Position numbers and translations under genes: made by a program. A stretch of 64,000 nucleotides of DNA from positions 124,001-188,000 of the forward strand of contig DASRFB010000023.1 of the NCBI GenBank assembly GCA_035651815.1, in the 5' to 3' direction. This DNA comes from VBDM01 sp035651815 (GTDB lineage Bacteria > Pseudomonadota > Gammaproteobacteria > Burkholderiales > SG8-39). Each line of letters begins with the position of its first letter. Position 1 is the first letter of the stretch. The notes beneath the pieces were generated by a model. That model did no database searches and was not told where the DNA came from. It saw only the letters and a program-made list of their open reading frames with translations. Of the stretch, positions 41,209 to 49,531 are shown one piece after another.

Positions 41209-42204
41209 TCAGATCAGGCCGCGGGCGGCGAGCTCTTCCTTGAGGTAAGCGTAGTAGATGGGCGCGGCGACGAGGCCCGCGAGCCCGAACGCCGACTCCA
41301 TGACGAGCATCGCGAGCAGCAGCTCCCACGCGCTCGCGCGGATCTGCGAGCCGACGATGCGCGCGTTGAGGAAGTACTCGAGCTTGTGGATCACGATGAG
41401 AAAGGCGAGCGACACGATCGCCACCACGAGCGAGGCCGACAGGCTCACGACGACGATGATCGTGTTGGAGAGGAGGTTGCCGATCACGGGCAGCAGCCCG
41501 GCGACGAAGGTGATCGCGATCAGCGACTTCGTCAATGGCAGGTGCACGCCGAGCAGCGGCAGCGCGACGCCGATGTAGATCGCGGTGAACGCGGTATTGA
41601 TGGCGGCGATGCGCACCTGCGCGAACACGATGCGCCGGAACCCGTCGCCGAGCAGCGCGGCGCGCTGCGCGAGCGCGTGCGCGAGCGGCGCGCCGTTACG
41701 CGACGGGTGCGCCTCGCGCAGCGAGACCATCGCGCCGATGATCATCCCGATCAGGAGGTGGGCGCTGAGGCGGCCCGCTTCCTTGCCGAGGAGCTGCACC
41801 TCGCCCGCGTGCTCGCGCAGCCAGTCGGTGAGCGCCCGGCGCAGCTCCTCGGCGTCCGCGGGCAGGTACTGCAGCACCCAGTCGGGCAGGTGCGAGCGCG
41901 ACCCGTCGATGATCTCGGCCATCTTCTGCAGGAGCGCGGTCAGACTGCCGGCGTCGCTGCGGAAGAAGCTCACTGCTCCGAAGAGCGCGAGCGACAGCGC
42001 CGCGACGATCGCGGTCGCGAGGATCGCGACCGCGGCGACCTTGCCGCGCTTGCCGAGCCGCAGGCGCGGCGCGATCACGTGCACGAGCTCGAACACGAGC
42101 AGGCCGGCGAGGAGCGCCGGAAGCAGGTGGAGGAGCAGCGTGAGCAGCAGCAGCACGCCGGCGAGGATCCAGGCGGCGACGTCGAGATTTCTGGCGTGGG
42201 CCAT
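41209..42204 (-). CDS. AI-2E family transporter (TqsA/PerM-like)
   Basis: A 331-residue membrane protein with about eight helices. Family marks are the N-terminal helix pair, the long soluble segment with predicted helices (about 80-150) and the C-terminal FVAGLLPVIGNLLSN and MESAFGLAGLVAAPI motifs. Members include putative autoinducer-2 exporters and sodium/proton antiporters. The start is ATG at 42204 because a TACAAT -10 box lies 29 bases upstream, which excludes the in-frame codons further upstream. Confidence 0.87.
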   Translation of the reverse strand: MAHARNLDVAAWILAGVLLLLTLLLHLLPALLAGLLVFELVHVIAPRLRLGKRGKVAAVAILATAIVAALSLALFGAVSFFRSDAGSLTALLQKMAEIIDGSRSHLPDWVLQYLPADAEELRRALTDWLREHAGEVQLLGKEAGRLSAHLLIGMIIGAMVSLREAHPSRNGAPLAHALAQRAALLGDGFRRIVFAQVRIAAINTAFTAIYIGVALPLLGVHLPLTKSLIAITFVAGLLPVIGNLLSNTIIVVVSLSASLVVAIVSLAFLIVIHKLEYFLNARIVGSQIRASAWELLLAMLVMESAFGLAGLVAAPIYYAYLKEELAARGLI

Positions 42205-42233
42205 GCGCGGGCAGGGACGATGGAGATTCGCGG

Positions 42234-42239
42234 ATTGTA
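42234..42239 (-). promoter_or_regulatory. Putative -10 box for the AI-2E transporter gene
   Basis: TACAAT on the minus strand, 29 bases before the ATG at 42204, inside the short gap after spoT. Confidence 0.4.
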
Positions 42240-42270
42240 AGCCGCGCACGAGGCGCAGCCCCAGGGCTGC

Positions 42271-44388
42271 CTATTCCTTCACCCGCGCGATCCGCACCAC
42301 CTCCTGGATCCGGCGCAGCGACCGCATCACGCGCGCGAGGTGCATGCGGTTCGCGACCTGCAGCGTGAAGTGCATGGTCGTGTAGAGGTTGCGCTCCTCG
42401 TCCATGCTGACGTTGTCGATGTTCGAGCCGGCCTCGGCGATGGCCGCGGCGACCTTGGCGAGCACCCCGGGCTGGTTCACGACGACGACGCGCACGGCGA
42501 CATCGAACAGCTTGTCGGTGTGCGGCGCCCACTCGACGTCGAGCCACTTGTCGGGGTCGCCGCGGGCCTTCGCCGCCGTCGTGCAGTCGTGCGTGTGCAC
42601 GACCAGGCCCTGGCCTTTCTTGATGAAGCCGATGATGGAATCCCCCGGGACCGGCCGGCAGCACTTCGCGAACTGCACGGCCATGCCCTCGGAGCCGTGG
42701 ATGACGATCGACCCGGCGGCGAACTTCCCCTCCGACGGGTGCGCGTCGGAGAGCGCCAGGAGCTTGCGGGCGACGATCGCGGCGAGACGCTTGCCGAGCC
42801 CGATATCGGCGACGATCTCCTGGCGCGAGCGCGCGCCGAGCTCGCGGACGAGCTTGTCCCAGCGCTCGGGCGTGGGCTCCGCGTGCGGCGTCCCGAGCGC
42901 GCGCACCGCCTGCGCGAGCATGCGCTCGCCGAGCATCGCCGCCTCCTCGAGCTGCATGGTCTTCAGGAAGTGCCGAATCTGGAAGCGCGCCTTCGCGGTC
43001 TTCACGTACGAGAGCCACGCCGGGTTGGGGTGCGCGTGCGCGGCGGTGATGATCTCGACCCGGTCGCCGTTCTTGAGCTCGGTGCGCAGGGGCGCGAGCT
43101 CGTAGTTGATGCGCGCCGCGACGCAGCGGTTGCCGATGTCGGTGTGCACCATGTAGGCGAAGTCGACCGCGGTGGCGCCGCGCGGCAGCGCCATGATCTT
43201 GCCCTTGGGCGTGAATACGTAGACCTCGTCGGGGAAGAGGTCGACCTTGATGTGCTCGAGGAACTCGGCCGCGTCGGGCGCGGCGTGGTCGATGTCGAGC
43301 AGCGACTGCAGCCACTTGTGCGTGCGCTTCTGCACCTCGTTGATCTCGGCGTCGGTGCTCTTGTACAGCCAGTGCGAGGCGACGCCGGTCTCGGCGATGC
43401 GGTGCATCTGCTGCGTGCGGATCTGGATCTCGACCGGCGTTCCGTACGGCCCGATCAGCGTCGTGTGCAGCGACTGGTAGCCGTTGAACTTGGGGATCGC
43501 GATGTAGTCCTTGAACTTCCCCGGCACCGGCTTGAATAGCCCGTGCAGCGCGCCGAGCGCGACATAGCATGCCGGCACGTCCTTGACGATCACGCGGAAG
43601 CCGTAGATGTCGAGCACCTGCGAGAACGACAGGTGCTTCTCCAGCATCTTCTTGTAGATGCCGTAGATGTGCTTCTCGCGGCCGGTGACGTTCGCCTCGA
43701 TGCCTGCCGCGGGCAGCCGCTCCTTGACCGCCTCCAGGATCTTGTTGACGACCTGGCGGCGGTTGCCGCGCGCGGCCTTCACCGCCTTGGCGAGCGTCTT
43801 GTAGCGCAGCGGGTAGAGGTGCGAGAACGCGAGCTCCTGCATCTCGCGGTACAGGCTGTCGAGGCCGAGGCGGTTCGCGATCGGCGCGTAGATCTCGAGC
43901 GTCTCGCGCGCGACGCGCCGGCGCTTCGCCGCGTCGACCGCCTCGAGCGTGCGCATGTTGTGCAGCCGGTCGGCAAGCTTGATCAGCATGACGCGCACGT
44001 CGCGCGCCATGGCGAGCAGCATCTTCCGGAAGTTCTCGGCCTGCGCGTCCTGCTGCGACTGGAACTCGATGCGGTCGAGCTTGGAGACGCCGTCGACCAG
44101 CTCGGCGACCGGCTTGCCGAAGCGCTGGCTGATCTCGCCCTTGGAGACCTCGGTGTCCTCCATCACGTCGTGGAGGAGCGCGGCCATGACGGCCTGCGCG
44201 TCGAGCTGCCAGTCGGCGATGATCTCGGCGACCGCGATCGGGTGCGAGATGTAGGGGTGGCCGCTCTTCCTGAACTGGCCCTCGTGCGCGGCGCTCGAGA
44301 ACTGGTACGCCTCCTCGATGCGCGATACGTCGCTCGGCTTGAGATAGCCGAGATGCTGCCGGAGGTCGGTGATGGCGACGGCGGCCAT
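42271..44388 (-). CDS. spoT: Bifunctional (p)ppGpp synthetase/hydrolase SpoT
   Basis: A 705-residue RelA/SpoT protein. The hydrolase HD domain is intact (His49 in ISHP, His73-Asp74 and Glu77-Asp78 in LLHDVMEDT). The synthetase domain follows (YGFRVIV and YQSLHT), then TGS (VYVFTPKGKIMALPRGATAVDF), a helical/zinc-finger-like region with KCCRPVPGD, and a C-terminal ACT (VVVVNQPGVLAKV). It controls the stringent response in the cytoplasm. The gene order gmk-rpoZ-spoT is the standard proteobacterial arrangement. Confidence 0.96.
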   Translation of the reverse strand: MAAVAITDLRQHLGYLKPSDVSRIEEAYQFSSAAHEGQFRKSGHPYISHPIAVAEIIADWQLDAQAVMAALLHDVMEDTEVSKGEISQRFGKPVAELVDGVSKLDRIEFQSQQDAQAENFRKMLLAMARDVRVMLIKLADRLHNMRTLEAVDAAKRRRVARETLEIYAPIANRLGLDSLYREMQELAFSHLYPLRYKTLAKAVKAARGNRRQVVNKILEAVKERLPAAGIEANVTGREKHIYGIYKKMLEKHLSFSQVLDIYGFRVIVKDVPACYVALGALHGLFKPVPGKFKDYIAIPKFNGYQSLHTTLIGPYGTPVEIQIRTQQMHRIAETGVASHWLYKSTDAEINEVQKRTHKWLQSLLDIDHAAPDAAEFLEHIKVDLFPDEVYVFTPKGKIMALPRGATAVDFAYMVHTDIGNRCVAARINYELAPLRTELKNGDRVEIITAAHAHPNPAWLSYVKTAKARFQIRHFLKTMQLEEAAMLGERMLAQAVRALGTPHAEPTPERWDKLVRELGARSRQEIVADIGLGKRLAAIVARKLLALSDAHPSEGKFAAGSIVIHGSEGMAVQFAKCCRPVPGDSIIGFIKKGQGLVVHTHDCTTAAKARGDPDKWLDVEWAPHTDKLFDVAVRVVVVNQPGVLAKVAAAIAEAGSNIDNVSMDEERNLYTTMHFTLQVANRMHLARVMRSLRRIQEVVRIARVKE

Positions 44389-44439
44389 GTCGTTACTTTA
44401 CCCCTTTGGCCGCAGGGGTCGGCCGCGTTCAGCCGCCCG

Positions 44440-44649
44440 TCAGGCGGTATTCACCTTGTTGAGATACTCGATGCCCACCTTGCCGGTCGCGACCTCGCGC
44501 AGCGCGATGACGGTGGGCTTGTCGCGGTTCGCCTCGATGAGCGGCGTGCCGCCCTGGGCGAGCTGACGCGCGCGGTAAGTCGCCGCCAGCGTCAGCTGGA
44601 AGCGGTTGGGGATCCTCTTCAGGCAATCCTCGACGGTGATCCGTGCCAT
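44440..44649 (-). CDS. rpoZ: RNA polymerase omega subunit
   Basis: A 69-residue omega subunit: MARITVEDCLKRIPNRFQL is the conserved N-terminus, followed by AATYRARQL and the IALREVATGK region. It aids RNA polymerase assembly and forms part of one ppGpp site. It lies between gmk and spoT, with 13 bases to gmk and 51 to spoT. Confidence 0.97.
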   Translation of the reverse strand: MARITVEDCLKRIPNRFQLTLAATYRARQLAQGGTPLIEANRDKPTVIALREVATGKVGIEYLNKVNTA

Positions 44650-44662
44650 GTGAAACCTCTCG

Positions 44663-45277
44663 TCAATCGGGCCGCTGGAACGCTTCGGGGTATCGCGCGC
44701 GCTGGCGCTCGGCGCTCAGCCGGGAGGCGCGCACGATCGCGCTCAGGTCCCGCTTCGCCTCTTCGAAGTCCTTGTTGATAATAACATATTCGAACTCGGC
44801 GGCGTGAGCCATTTCCTCGCGCGCGTTCGCGAGCCGGCGCGCGATCGCCTCCTCGTTGTCCTGACCCCGTTTGCGCAGCCGGCGCTCGAGCTCGGCGAGC
44901 GCGGGCGAGGGCGGCAGCACGAACACGCTGACCGCCTCGGGGAAGGCCTTGCGAACCTGGCGCGCGCCCTGCCAGTCGATCTCGAGGATGATGTCGAGGC
45001 CGCGCCCGCGCGCGTCGGCGATCCACTTTCGCGATGTGCCGTAGCGGTTGCCGTGCACCTCGGCGCTCTCGAGGAACTCGCCGCGCTCGAGCATCGCCGC
45101 GAAGGCCCTGGCGTCGACGAAGTGGTATTCGCGGCCTTCCTTTTCGGTCGGCCGCGGCGCGCGGGTCGTGTACGAGACCGACAGCGCGAGGTTCTTGTCC
45201 TGCGCGAGCAGCGCGCTCACGAGCGAGGATTTTCCGGCGCCCGACGGGGCCGAGATGATGAAGAGATCGCCGCTCAT
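44663..45277 (-). CDS. gmk: Guanylate kinase
   Basis: A 204-residue kinase that phosphorylates GMP to GDP. The P-loop is SAPSGAGKS (9-17). SVSYTTRAPRPTEKEGREYHFV is the GMP-binding signature and EIDWQGARQVR follows. Start ATG at 45277, matching the conserved MSGDLFIISAP. It sits 11 bases after yicC and begins the gmk-rpoZ-spoT series. Confidence 0.97.
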   Translation of the reverse strand: MSGDLFIISAPSGAGKSSLVSALLAQDKNLALSVSYTTRAPRPTEKEGREYHFVDARAFAAMLERGEFLESAEVHGNRYGTSRKWIADARGRGLDIILEIDWQGARQVRKAFPEAVSVFVLPPSPALAELERRLRKRGQDNEEAIARRLANAREEMAHAAEFEYVIINKDFEEAKRDLSAIVRASRLSAERQRARYPEAFQRPD

Positions 45278-45288
45278 CGTCGCGAGGC

Positions 45289-46149
45289 CTACTCGATGTT
45301 CTGGATCTGCTCGCGCATCTGCTCGATGAGCAGCTTGAACTCGAGGCTCGCGTCGGACACTTCCTTCGAGACCGACTTCGAGGCGAGGGTGTTCGCCTCG
45401 CGGTTCAGCTCCTGCATCAGGAAGTCGAGGCGCTTGCCGACCACACCGCCCGCGTTCACGACGCGGCGCACCTCGTGCAGATGGGCGGCGAGCCGCGTGA
45501 GCTCCTCGGCGACGTCGATCTTCACGCCGAAGAGCGCGATCTCCTGGCGGATGCGCTCCTCGTCCGAGGCGCCGAGCGCCTCGCGCAGGCGGCCCGCGAG
45601 GCGCTCCTCGTACGCCGCCACCGCCGCGGGCAGGAGCGGCTGGACCTCGGCGAGCAGGCGCTCCATGCGCTCGACGCGATCGAGCAGCATGCCGGCGAGC
45701 TTTCCGCCCTCGCGCGCGCGGGTCGCGGCGAACTCGTCGAGCAGCTGCTCGACCAGCGCGAGCGCCGTGTCGCGGACCAGCGCGCTGCGGTCGTCGCCGA
45801 CCACGCCGGGCCAGTGCAGCACCTCGCCGACCCGCAGCGCGGCCGCGTCGGGGATCGCGGCGCGCACCCGGCGCGAGGCCTCGGCGAGCGCCGAGAGCAG
45901 CGTCTCGTTCAGCGCCAGCCTCGGCGCGGCGGCCGCGGCGGCGGTCACCGCCACGCGGCACTCGACCTTGCCGCGGCTCACCCGGCCGGCGATCATCTCG
46001 CGCAGGGCGGGCTCGAGCGCGCGCAGCTCGTCGGGCAGCCGGAACTGGACGTCGAGGTAGCGGCTGTTGACGCTCTTCAGCTCGGCCGCGAGCGAGCACT
46101 GCGGCAGGTCGCGCGCCGACGAGGCATAGCCGGTCATGCTGTGGATCAT
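45289..46149 (-). CDS. YicC family protein
   Basis: A 286-residue YicC protein. MIHSMTGYASS is the hallmark start and RLDFLMQELNREANTLASKS the conserved C-terminal motif. E. coli YicC is reported to act as a ribonuclease. The gene commonly lies upstream of gmk, as here, and shares its transcript direction. Typical length for the family. Confidence 0.95.
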   Translation of the reverse strand: MIHSMTGYASSARDLPQCSLAAELKSVNSRYLDVQFRLPDELRALEPALREMIAGRVSRGKVECRVAVTAAAAAAPRLALNETLLSALAEASRRVRAAIPDAAALRVGEVLHWPGVVGDDRSALVRDTALALVEQLLDEFAATRAREGGKLAGMLLDRVERMERLLAEVQPLLPAAVAAYEERLAGRLREALGASDEERIRQEIALFGVKIDVAEELTRLAAHLHEVRRVVNAGGVVGKRLDFLMQELNREANTLASKSVSKEVSDASLEFKLLIEQMREQIQNIE

Positions 46150-46192
46150 GACTGAGGACGGGGAATCGTGATCAATTGGGCGACGGCCTTGC

Positions 46193-46198
46193 TACAAT
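46193..46198 (+). promoter_or_regulatory. Putative -10 box for the kinase-phosphatase operon
   Basis: TACAAT in the divergent gap between yicC and the kinase gene, 105 bases before the ATG at 46304. A second -10-like TATGAT lies near 46223. No strong -35 is seen for either. Confidence 0.4.
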
Positions 46199-46303
46199 CA
46201 CCGGCGCCCGCACGCAAAGCGCCTATGATAGCGGGTCGCCTTGTCTGCGGCGAACTAAAGTGACGACGGAACCGGGGGGAGACGTCGCCTCGGCAAACCA
46301 GGG

Positions 46304-47251
46304 ATGCCTCAACAAGCCAACCAGCCGCTGCCGAACGGTTACCTGCTCCAGAACTATCGCATCGCCAGTGTGCTCTCGTGCGGGGGCTTCTCGATCGTCT
46401 ACCTGGCCTATGACGAGAACGATCAGCCGGTCGCGATCAAGGAATACCTGCCGAGTCAGCTCGCGCTGAGGAAGGAGGGCGACGCGCTGCCGTCCATCTC
46501 GGACGACAACCTCGCGACCTTCCGCTACGGCATGAAGTGCTTCTTCGAGGAGGGGCGCTCGCTCGCCCGCCTGTCGCACCCGAACGTCGTGCGAGTGCTG
46601 AACTTTTTCCGCGCGAACGAGACCGTGTACATGGTGATGCGCTACGAGCGCGGCCGCACGCTGCAGGAGCACATCCAGGCGCGCCGCGGCTCGATCAAGG
46701 AAAACTTCATCCGCCACGTGTTCGCGCTGCTGCTGAACGGGCTGCGCGAGGTGCACTCGAACAAGCTGCTGCACCTTGACATCAAGCCGGCCAACATCTA
46801 CATCCGGAACGACGGCAGCCCCGTTCTCATCGATTTCGGGGCGGCGCGCCAGACGCTCGCCGAGGAAGGCTTGAAGCTGAACCCCATGTATACGCCGGGC
46901 TTCGCGCCGCCCGAGCAGTACCGCAACCGCGAGCTGCTCGGGCCCTGGAGCGACGTGTACGCCATCGGCGCGAGCATGTTCGCGTGCCTCGCCGGCGTGG
47001 CCCCGCAGGCCGCGGACCACCGCCTGGAGAAGGACCGCTACGTGTCTGCGACGAAGACGTGGCCCGGCAAGTACTCGCGCCACCTGCTCGAGACGATCGA
47101 CTGGTGCCTGGAGCTCGACCACCTCAATCGGCCGCAGAGCGTGTTCGCGCTGCAGAAGGTGCTGCTGCGCGAGAAGGAGCCCGAGGTCAGGCGCAAGCGC
47201 TCGCTCGTCGACCACGTGCGCGGCGCATTCCTGAAGATCGCCCGGCGATGA
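46304..47251 (+). CDS. Hanks-type serine/threonine protein kinase
   Basis: A 315-residue soluble kinase. Glycine loop SCGGFSIVY (25-33), Lys46 in AIKEY, Glu in FFEEGRSL (helix C), catalytic HLDIKPAN (Asp159, Lys161, Asn164) and IDFGAAR (Asp177). All residues for activity are present. HLDIK is a non-RD version of the loop (usual HRDLK), so activation-loop phosphorylation may not be required. There is no transmembrane or extracellular sensor domain. The stop overlaps the PP2C phosphatase start (ATGA), so the two are made as a pair. It is divergent from yicC. Its substrate is unknown. Confidence 0.93.
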   Translation: MPQQANQPLPNGYLLQNYRIASVLSCGGFSIVYLAYDENDQPVAIKEYLPSQLALRKEGDALPSISDDNLATFRYGMKCFFEEGRSLARLSHPNVVRVLNFFRANETVYMVMRYERGRTLQEHIQARRGSIKENFIRHVFALLLNGLREVHSNKLLHLDIKPANIYIRNDGSPVLIDFGAARQTLAEEGLKLNPMYTPGFAPPEQYRNRELLGPWSDVYAIGASMFACLAGVAPQAADHRLEKDRYVSATKTWPGKYSRHLLETIDWCLELDHLNRPQSVFALQKVLLREKEPEVRRKRSLVDHVRGAFLKIARR

Positions 47252-48162
47252 AGTTCTCCATCTACCAGGAAAGCCGCAAAGGCGGGCGAAAGGCGAACCA
47301 GGACCGCATCGGCTACAGCTACACGCGCGATTCGCTGCTCATGATGCTCGCCGACGGCATGGGCGGCCACCTCCACGGCGAGGTCGCGTCGCAGATCGCG
47401 GTGCAGTTCCTCACCGAGGCGTTCCAGCGCGAGGCGCGCCCGCGACTCGCCGATCCCCTGCAGTTCCTGTCGAAGAGCATCGTCAACGCGCACCACGCGC
47501 TCGTCGACTATGCCAAGGTGCGCCAGCTCACCGACACGCCGCGCACGACCTGCGTCGCGTGCGTCGTGCAGGAGGGCATCGCCTACTGGGCGCACGTCGG
47601 CGACTCGCGCCTGTACCACCTGCGCGAGGGCAAGATCCAGGCGCAGACGCGCGACCACTCGCGCGTGCAGATGCTGGTCGACTCGGGCCGGATCCGCGAG
47701 GAGGCGGTCGCCGCCCACCCCGACCGCAACAAGATCTTCAACTGCCTGGGCGCGCACACCCCGCCGCAGGTCGAGCTCTCGCACAAGACCGTGCTGCGCA
47801 GGGGCGACACGCTGCTCCTGTGCAGCGACGGCTTGTGGGGGCCGCTCTCGGGCAAGATCATCGCCGGCGCGCTGCTCACCGGGGACGTCCTGCACGCCGT
47901 GCCCGAGCTGCTGACGCAGGCCGAGCAGCGGGCCGGCAAGGACGCGGACAACCTCTCGGTCGTCGCGATGAACTGGACCGATAGCGTGCAGGTGCAGTCG
48001 CCCGGCGAGGTCTCGACGCAGACGCTCGAGCTCGACGCCGTCATTACCCAGGTCGAGGACTTCAAGAAGGAAGACCACAGCGACCTCACCGACGAGGAGA
48101 TCGAGCGCGCGATCGGCGAGATCCGCGACGCGATCCGCAAGCACAGCCCGCAGAAGCCGTGA
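47248..48162 (+). CDS. PP2C-family protein phosphatase
   Basis: A 304-residue Mg/Mn-dependent Ser/Thr phosphatase with intact motifs: NQDR (Asp19), ADGMGGH (Asp36), HVGDSRLY (Asp119), LCSDGLWG (Asp194) and DNLSVV (Asp234). The catalytic domain ends near residue 245. A further 60 residues form an acidic helical tail (TDEEIERAIGEIRDAIRK), possibly a docking segment. It is coupled to the kinase upstream (ATGA) and to rph downstream (GTGA), so the signalling pair and RNase PH are on one message. Confidence 0.94.
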   Translation: MKFSIYQESRKGGRKANQDRIGYSYTRDSLLMMLADGMGGHLHGEVASQIAVQFLTEAFQREARPRLADPLQFLSKSIVNAHHALVDYAKVRQLTDTPRTTCVACVVQEGIAYWAHVGDSRLYHLREGKIQAQTRDHSRVQMLVDSGRIREEAVAAHPDRNKIFNCLGAHTPPQVELSHKTVLRRGDTLLLCSDGLWGPLSGKIIAGALLTGDVLHAVPELLTQAEQRAGKDADNLSVVAMNWTDSVQVQSPGEVSTQTLELDAVITQVEDFKKEDHSDLTDEEIERAIGEIRDAIRKHSPQKP

Positions 48163-48881
48163 GCACGCGACCCTCCAAGCGCCGTCCCGACGAGCTGCGC
48201 GCCGTGTCGCTCCGGCGCGGCTACACGCGCCACGCCGAGGGCTCGGTGCTCGTCGAGTTCGGCGACACGCGCGTGCTGTGCACGGCGAGCGTGGAGGAGA
48301 AGGTCCCGCCGTTCCTGCGCGACCGCGGGCAGGGCTGGGTCACCGCCGAATACGGCATGCTGCCGCGCTCGACGCACACGCGCACCGACCGCGAGGCGGC
48401 GCGCGGCAGGCAGTCGGGCCGCACGCTCGAGATCCAGCGGCTGATCGGCCGCAGCTTGCGCGCGGTGACGGACCTCGAGCTCCTCGGCGAGCGGACCGTC
48501 ACGATCGACTGCGACGTGATCCAGGCCGACGGCGGCACGCGCACGGCCGCGATCACGGGCGGCTGCGTCGCGCTCTACGACGCGCTCTCGACGCTGGAGC
48601 AGCGCGGCCTGGTCAAGACCCACCCGGCGCGCGATTTCGTCGCAGCGGTGTCGGTCGGCGTCTACGACGGCGTGCCGGTGCTCGACCTCGACTACGCCGA
48701 GGACTCGGCTTGCGACACCGACATGAACGTCGTGATGACCGCCTCGGGCGGCTTCGTCGAGGTGCAGGGCACCGCCGAGGGTGCGCCCTTCACGCGCGCG
48801 CAGCTCGACGCGCTGCTCGAGCTCGCGCGCGGCGGTATCGCCGAGCTCGTCGGGCGGCAGAAGCAGTCGCTCGGCGTCTGA
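48159..48881 (+). CDS. rph: RNase PH
   Basis: A 240-residue phosphate-dependent 3' exoribonuclease that trims tRNA 3' ends. RPDELRAVSLRRGYTRHAEGSVL is the family start, with GQGWVTAEYGMLPRSTHTR and DLDYAEDSACDTDMN containing phosphate and metal-binding residues. The GTG start overlaps the phosphatase stop. rdgB and hemW follow, a common order in betaproteobacteria. Confidence 0.96.
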   Translation: MSTRPSKRRPDELRAVSLRRGYTRHAEGSVLVEFGDTRVLCTASVEEKVPPFLRDRGQGWVTAEYGMLPRSTHTRTDREAARGRQSGRTLEIQRLIGRSLRAVTDLELLGERTVTIDCDVIQADGGTRTAAITGGCVALYDALSTLEQRGLVKTHPARDFVAAVSVGVYDGVPVLDLDYAEDSACDTDMNVVMTASGGFVEVQGTAEGAPFTRAQLDALLELARGGIAELVGRQKQSLGV

Positions 48882-48904
48882 GCGGGCGGCTCCCGCGGCC
48901 GCGA

Positions 48905-48910
48905 TAAAAT
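48905..48910 (+). promoter_or_regulatory. Putative -10 box directly before rdgB
   Basis: TAAAAT ends six bases before the rdgB GTG. If used, transcription would begin at or very near the start codon (leaderless message). The gene also lies 35 bases after rph and could be read through from it. Confidence 0.35.
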
Positions 48911-48916
48911 GCCGCG

Positions 48917-49531
48917 GTGAAGAAGCTCGTCCTGGCCTCGTCCAACCCCGGGAAGCTGCGCGAGATCGAGGCGCTGCTCGCGCCGCTCGGCATCGAAGTG
49001 GTCCCGCAATCGCGGCTGGGCATCGGCGACGCCGAGGAGCCGCACGCGACGTTCGTCGAGAACGCCCTCGCCAAGGCGCGGCACGCGAGCCGCAAGTCCC
49101 GGCTGCCCGCGCTCGCCGACGACTCGGGCATCTGCGCGAGCGCGCTCGACGGCGAGCCCGGGGTGCATTCGGCGCGCTTCGCCGCGGACGGCGCCCCGGC
49201 GGGCGTCGACCGCGCGGGCATGGACGCGCGCAACAACGCGAAGCTCGTACGCCTGCTCGCCGAGCACGGCGACCGCCGCGCGCACTACACCTGCGTGGTC
49301 GCGCTCGTGCGCCATCCCGACGACCCCGAGCCGCTGATCGGCGAAGGCCGCTGGGCCGGCGAGATCGTCGAGGCCCCGCGCGGCGCGAACGGCTTCGGCT
49401 ACGATCCGCATTTCTGGCTGCGCGACCTCGGCAAGACGGCCGCCGAGCTCGAACCGGCGCAGAAGAACCTGCTCAGCCACCGCGGGAAGGCGCTGCGCCG
49501 GCTGATTGCGCGGCTGCGGGAGGTCGAGTGA
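48917..49531 (+). CDS. rdgB: XTP/dITP diphosphohydrolase (RdgB/HAM1)
   Basis: A 204-residue house-cleaning pyrophosphatase that removes dITP, XTP and related purines. LASSNPGKLREIEALL near the start, LADDSGI (catalytic aspartates) and GFGYDPHFW are family hallmarks. Starts with GTG; the stop overlaps hemW (GTGA). No ribosome site is evident upstream, in line with the leaderless possibility. Confidence 0.95.
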   Translation: MKKLVLASSNPGKLREIEALLAPLGIEVVPQSRLGIGDAEEPHATFVENALAKARHASRKSRLPALADDSGICASALDGEPGVHSARFAADGAPAGVDRAGMDARNNAKLVRLLAEHGDRRAHYTCVVALVRHPDDPEPLIGEGRWAGEIVEAPRGANGFGYDPHFWLRDLGKTAAELEPAQKNLLSHRGKALRRLIARLREVE

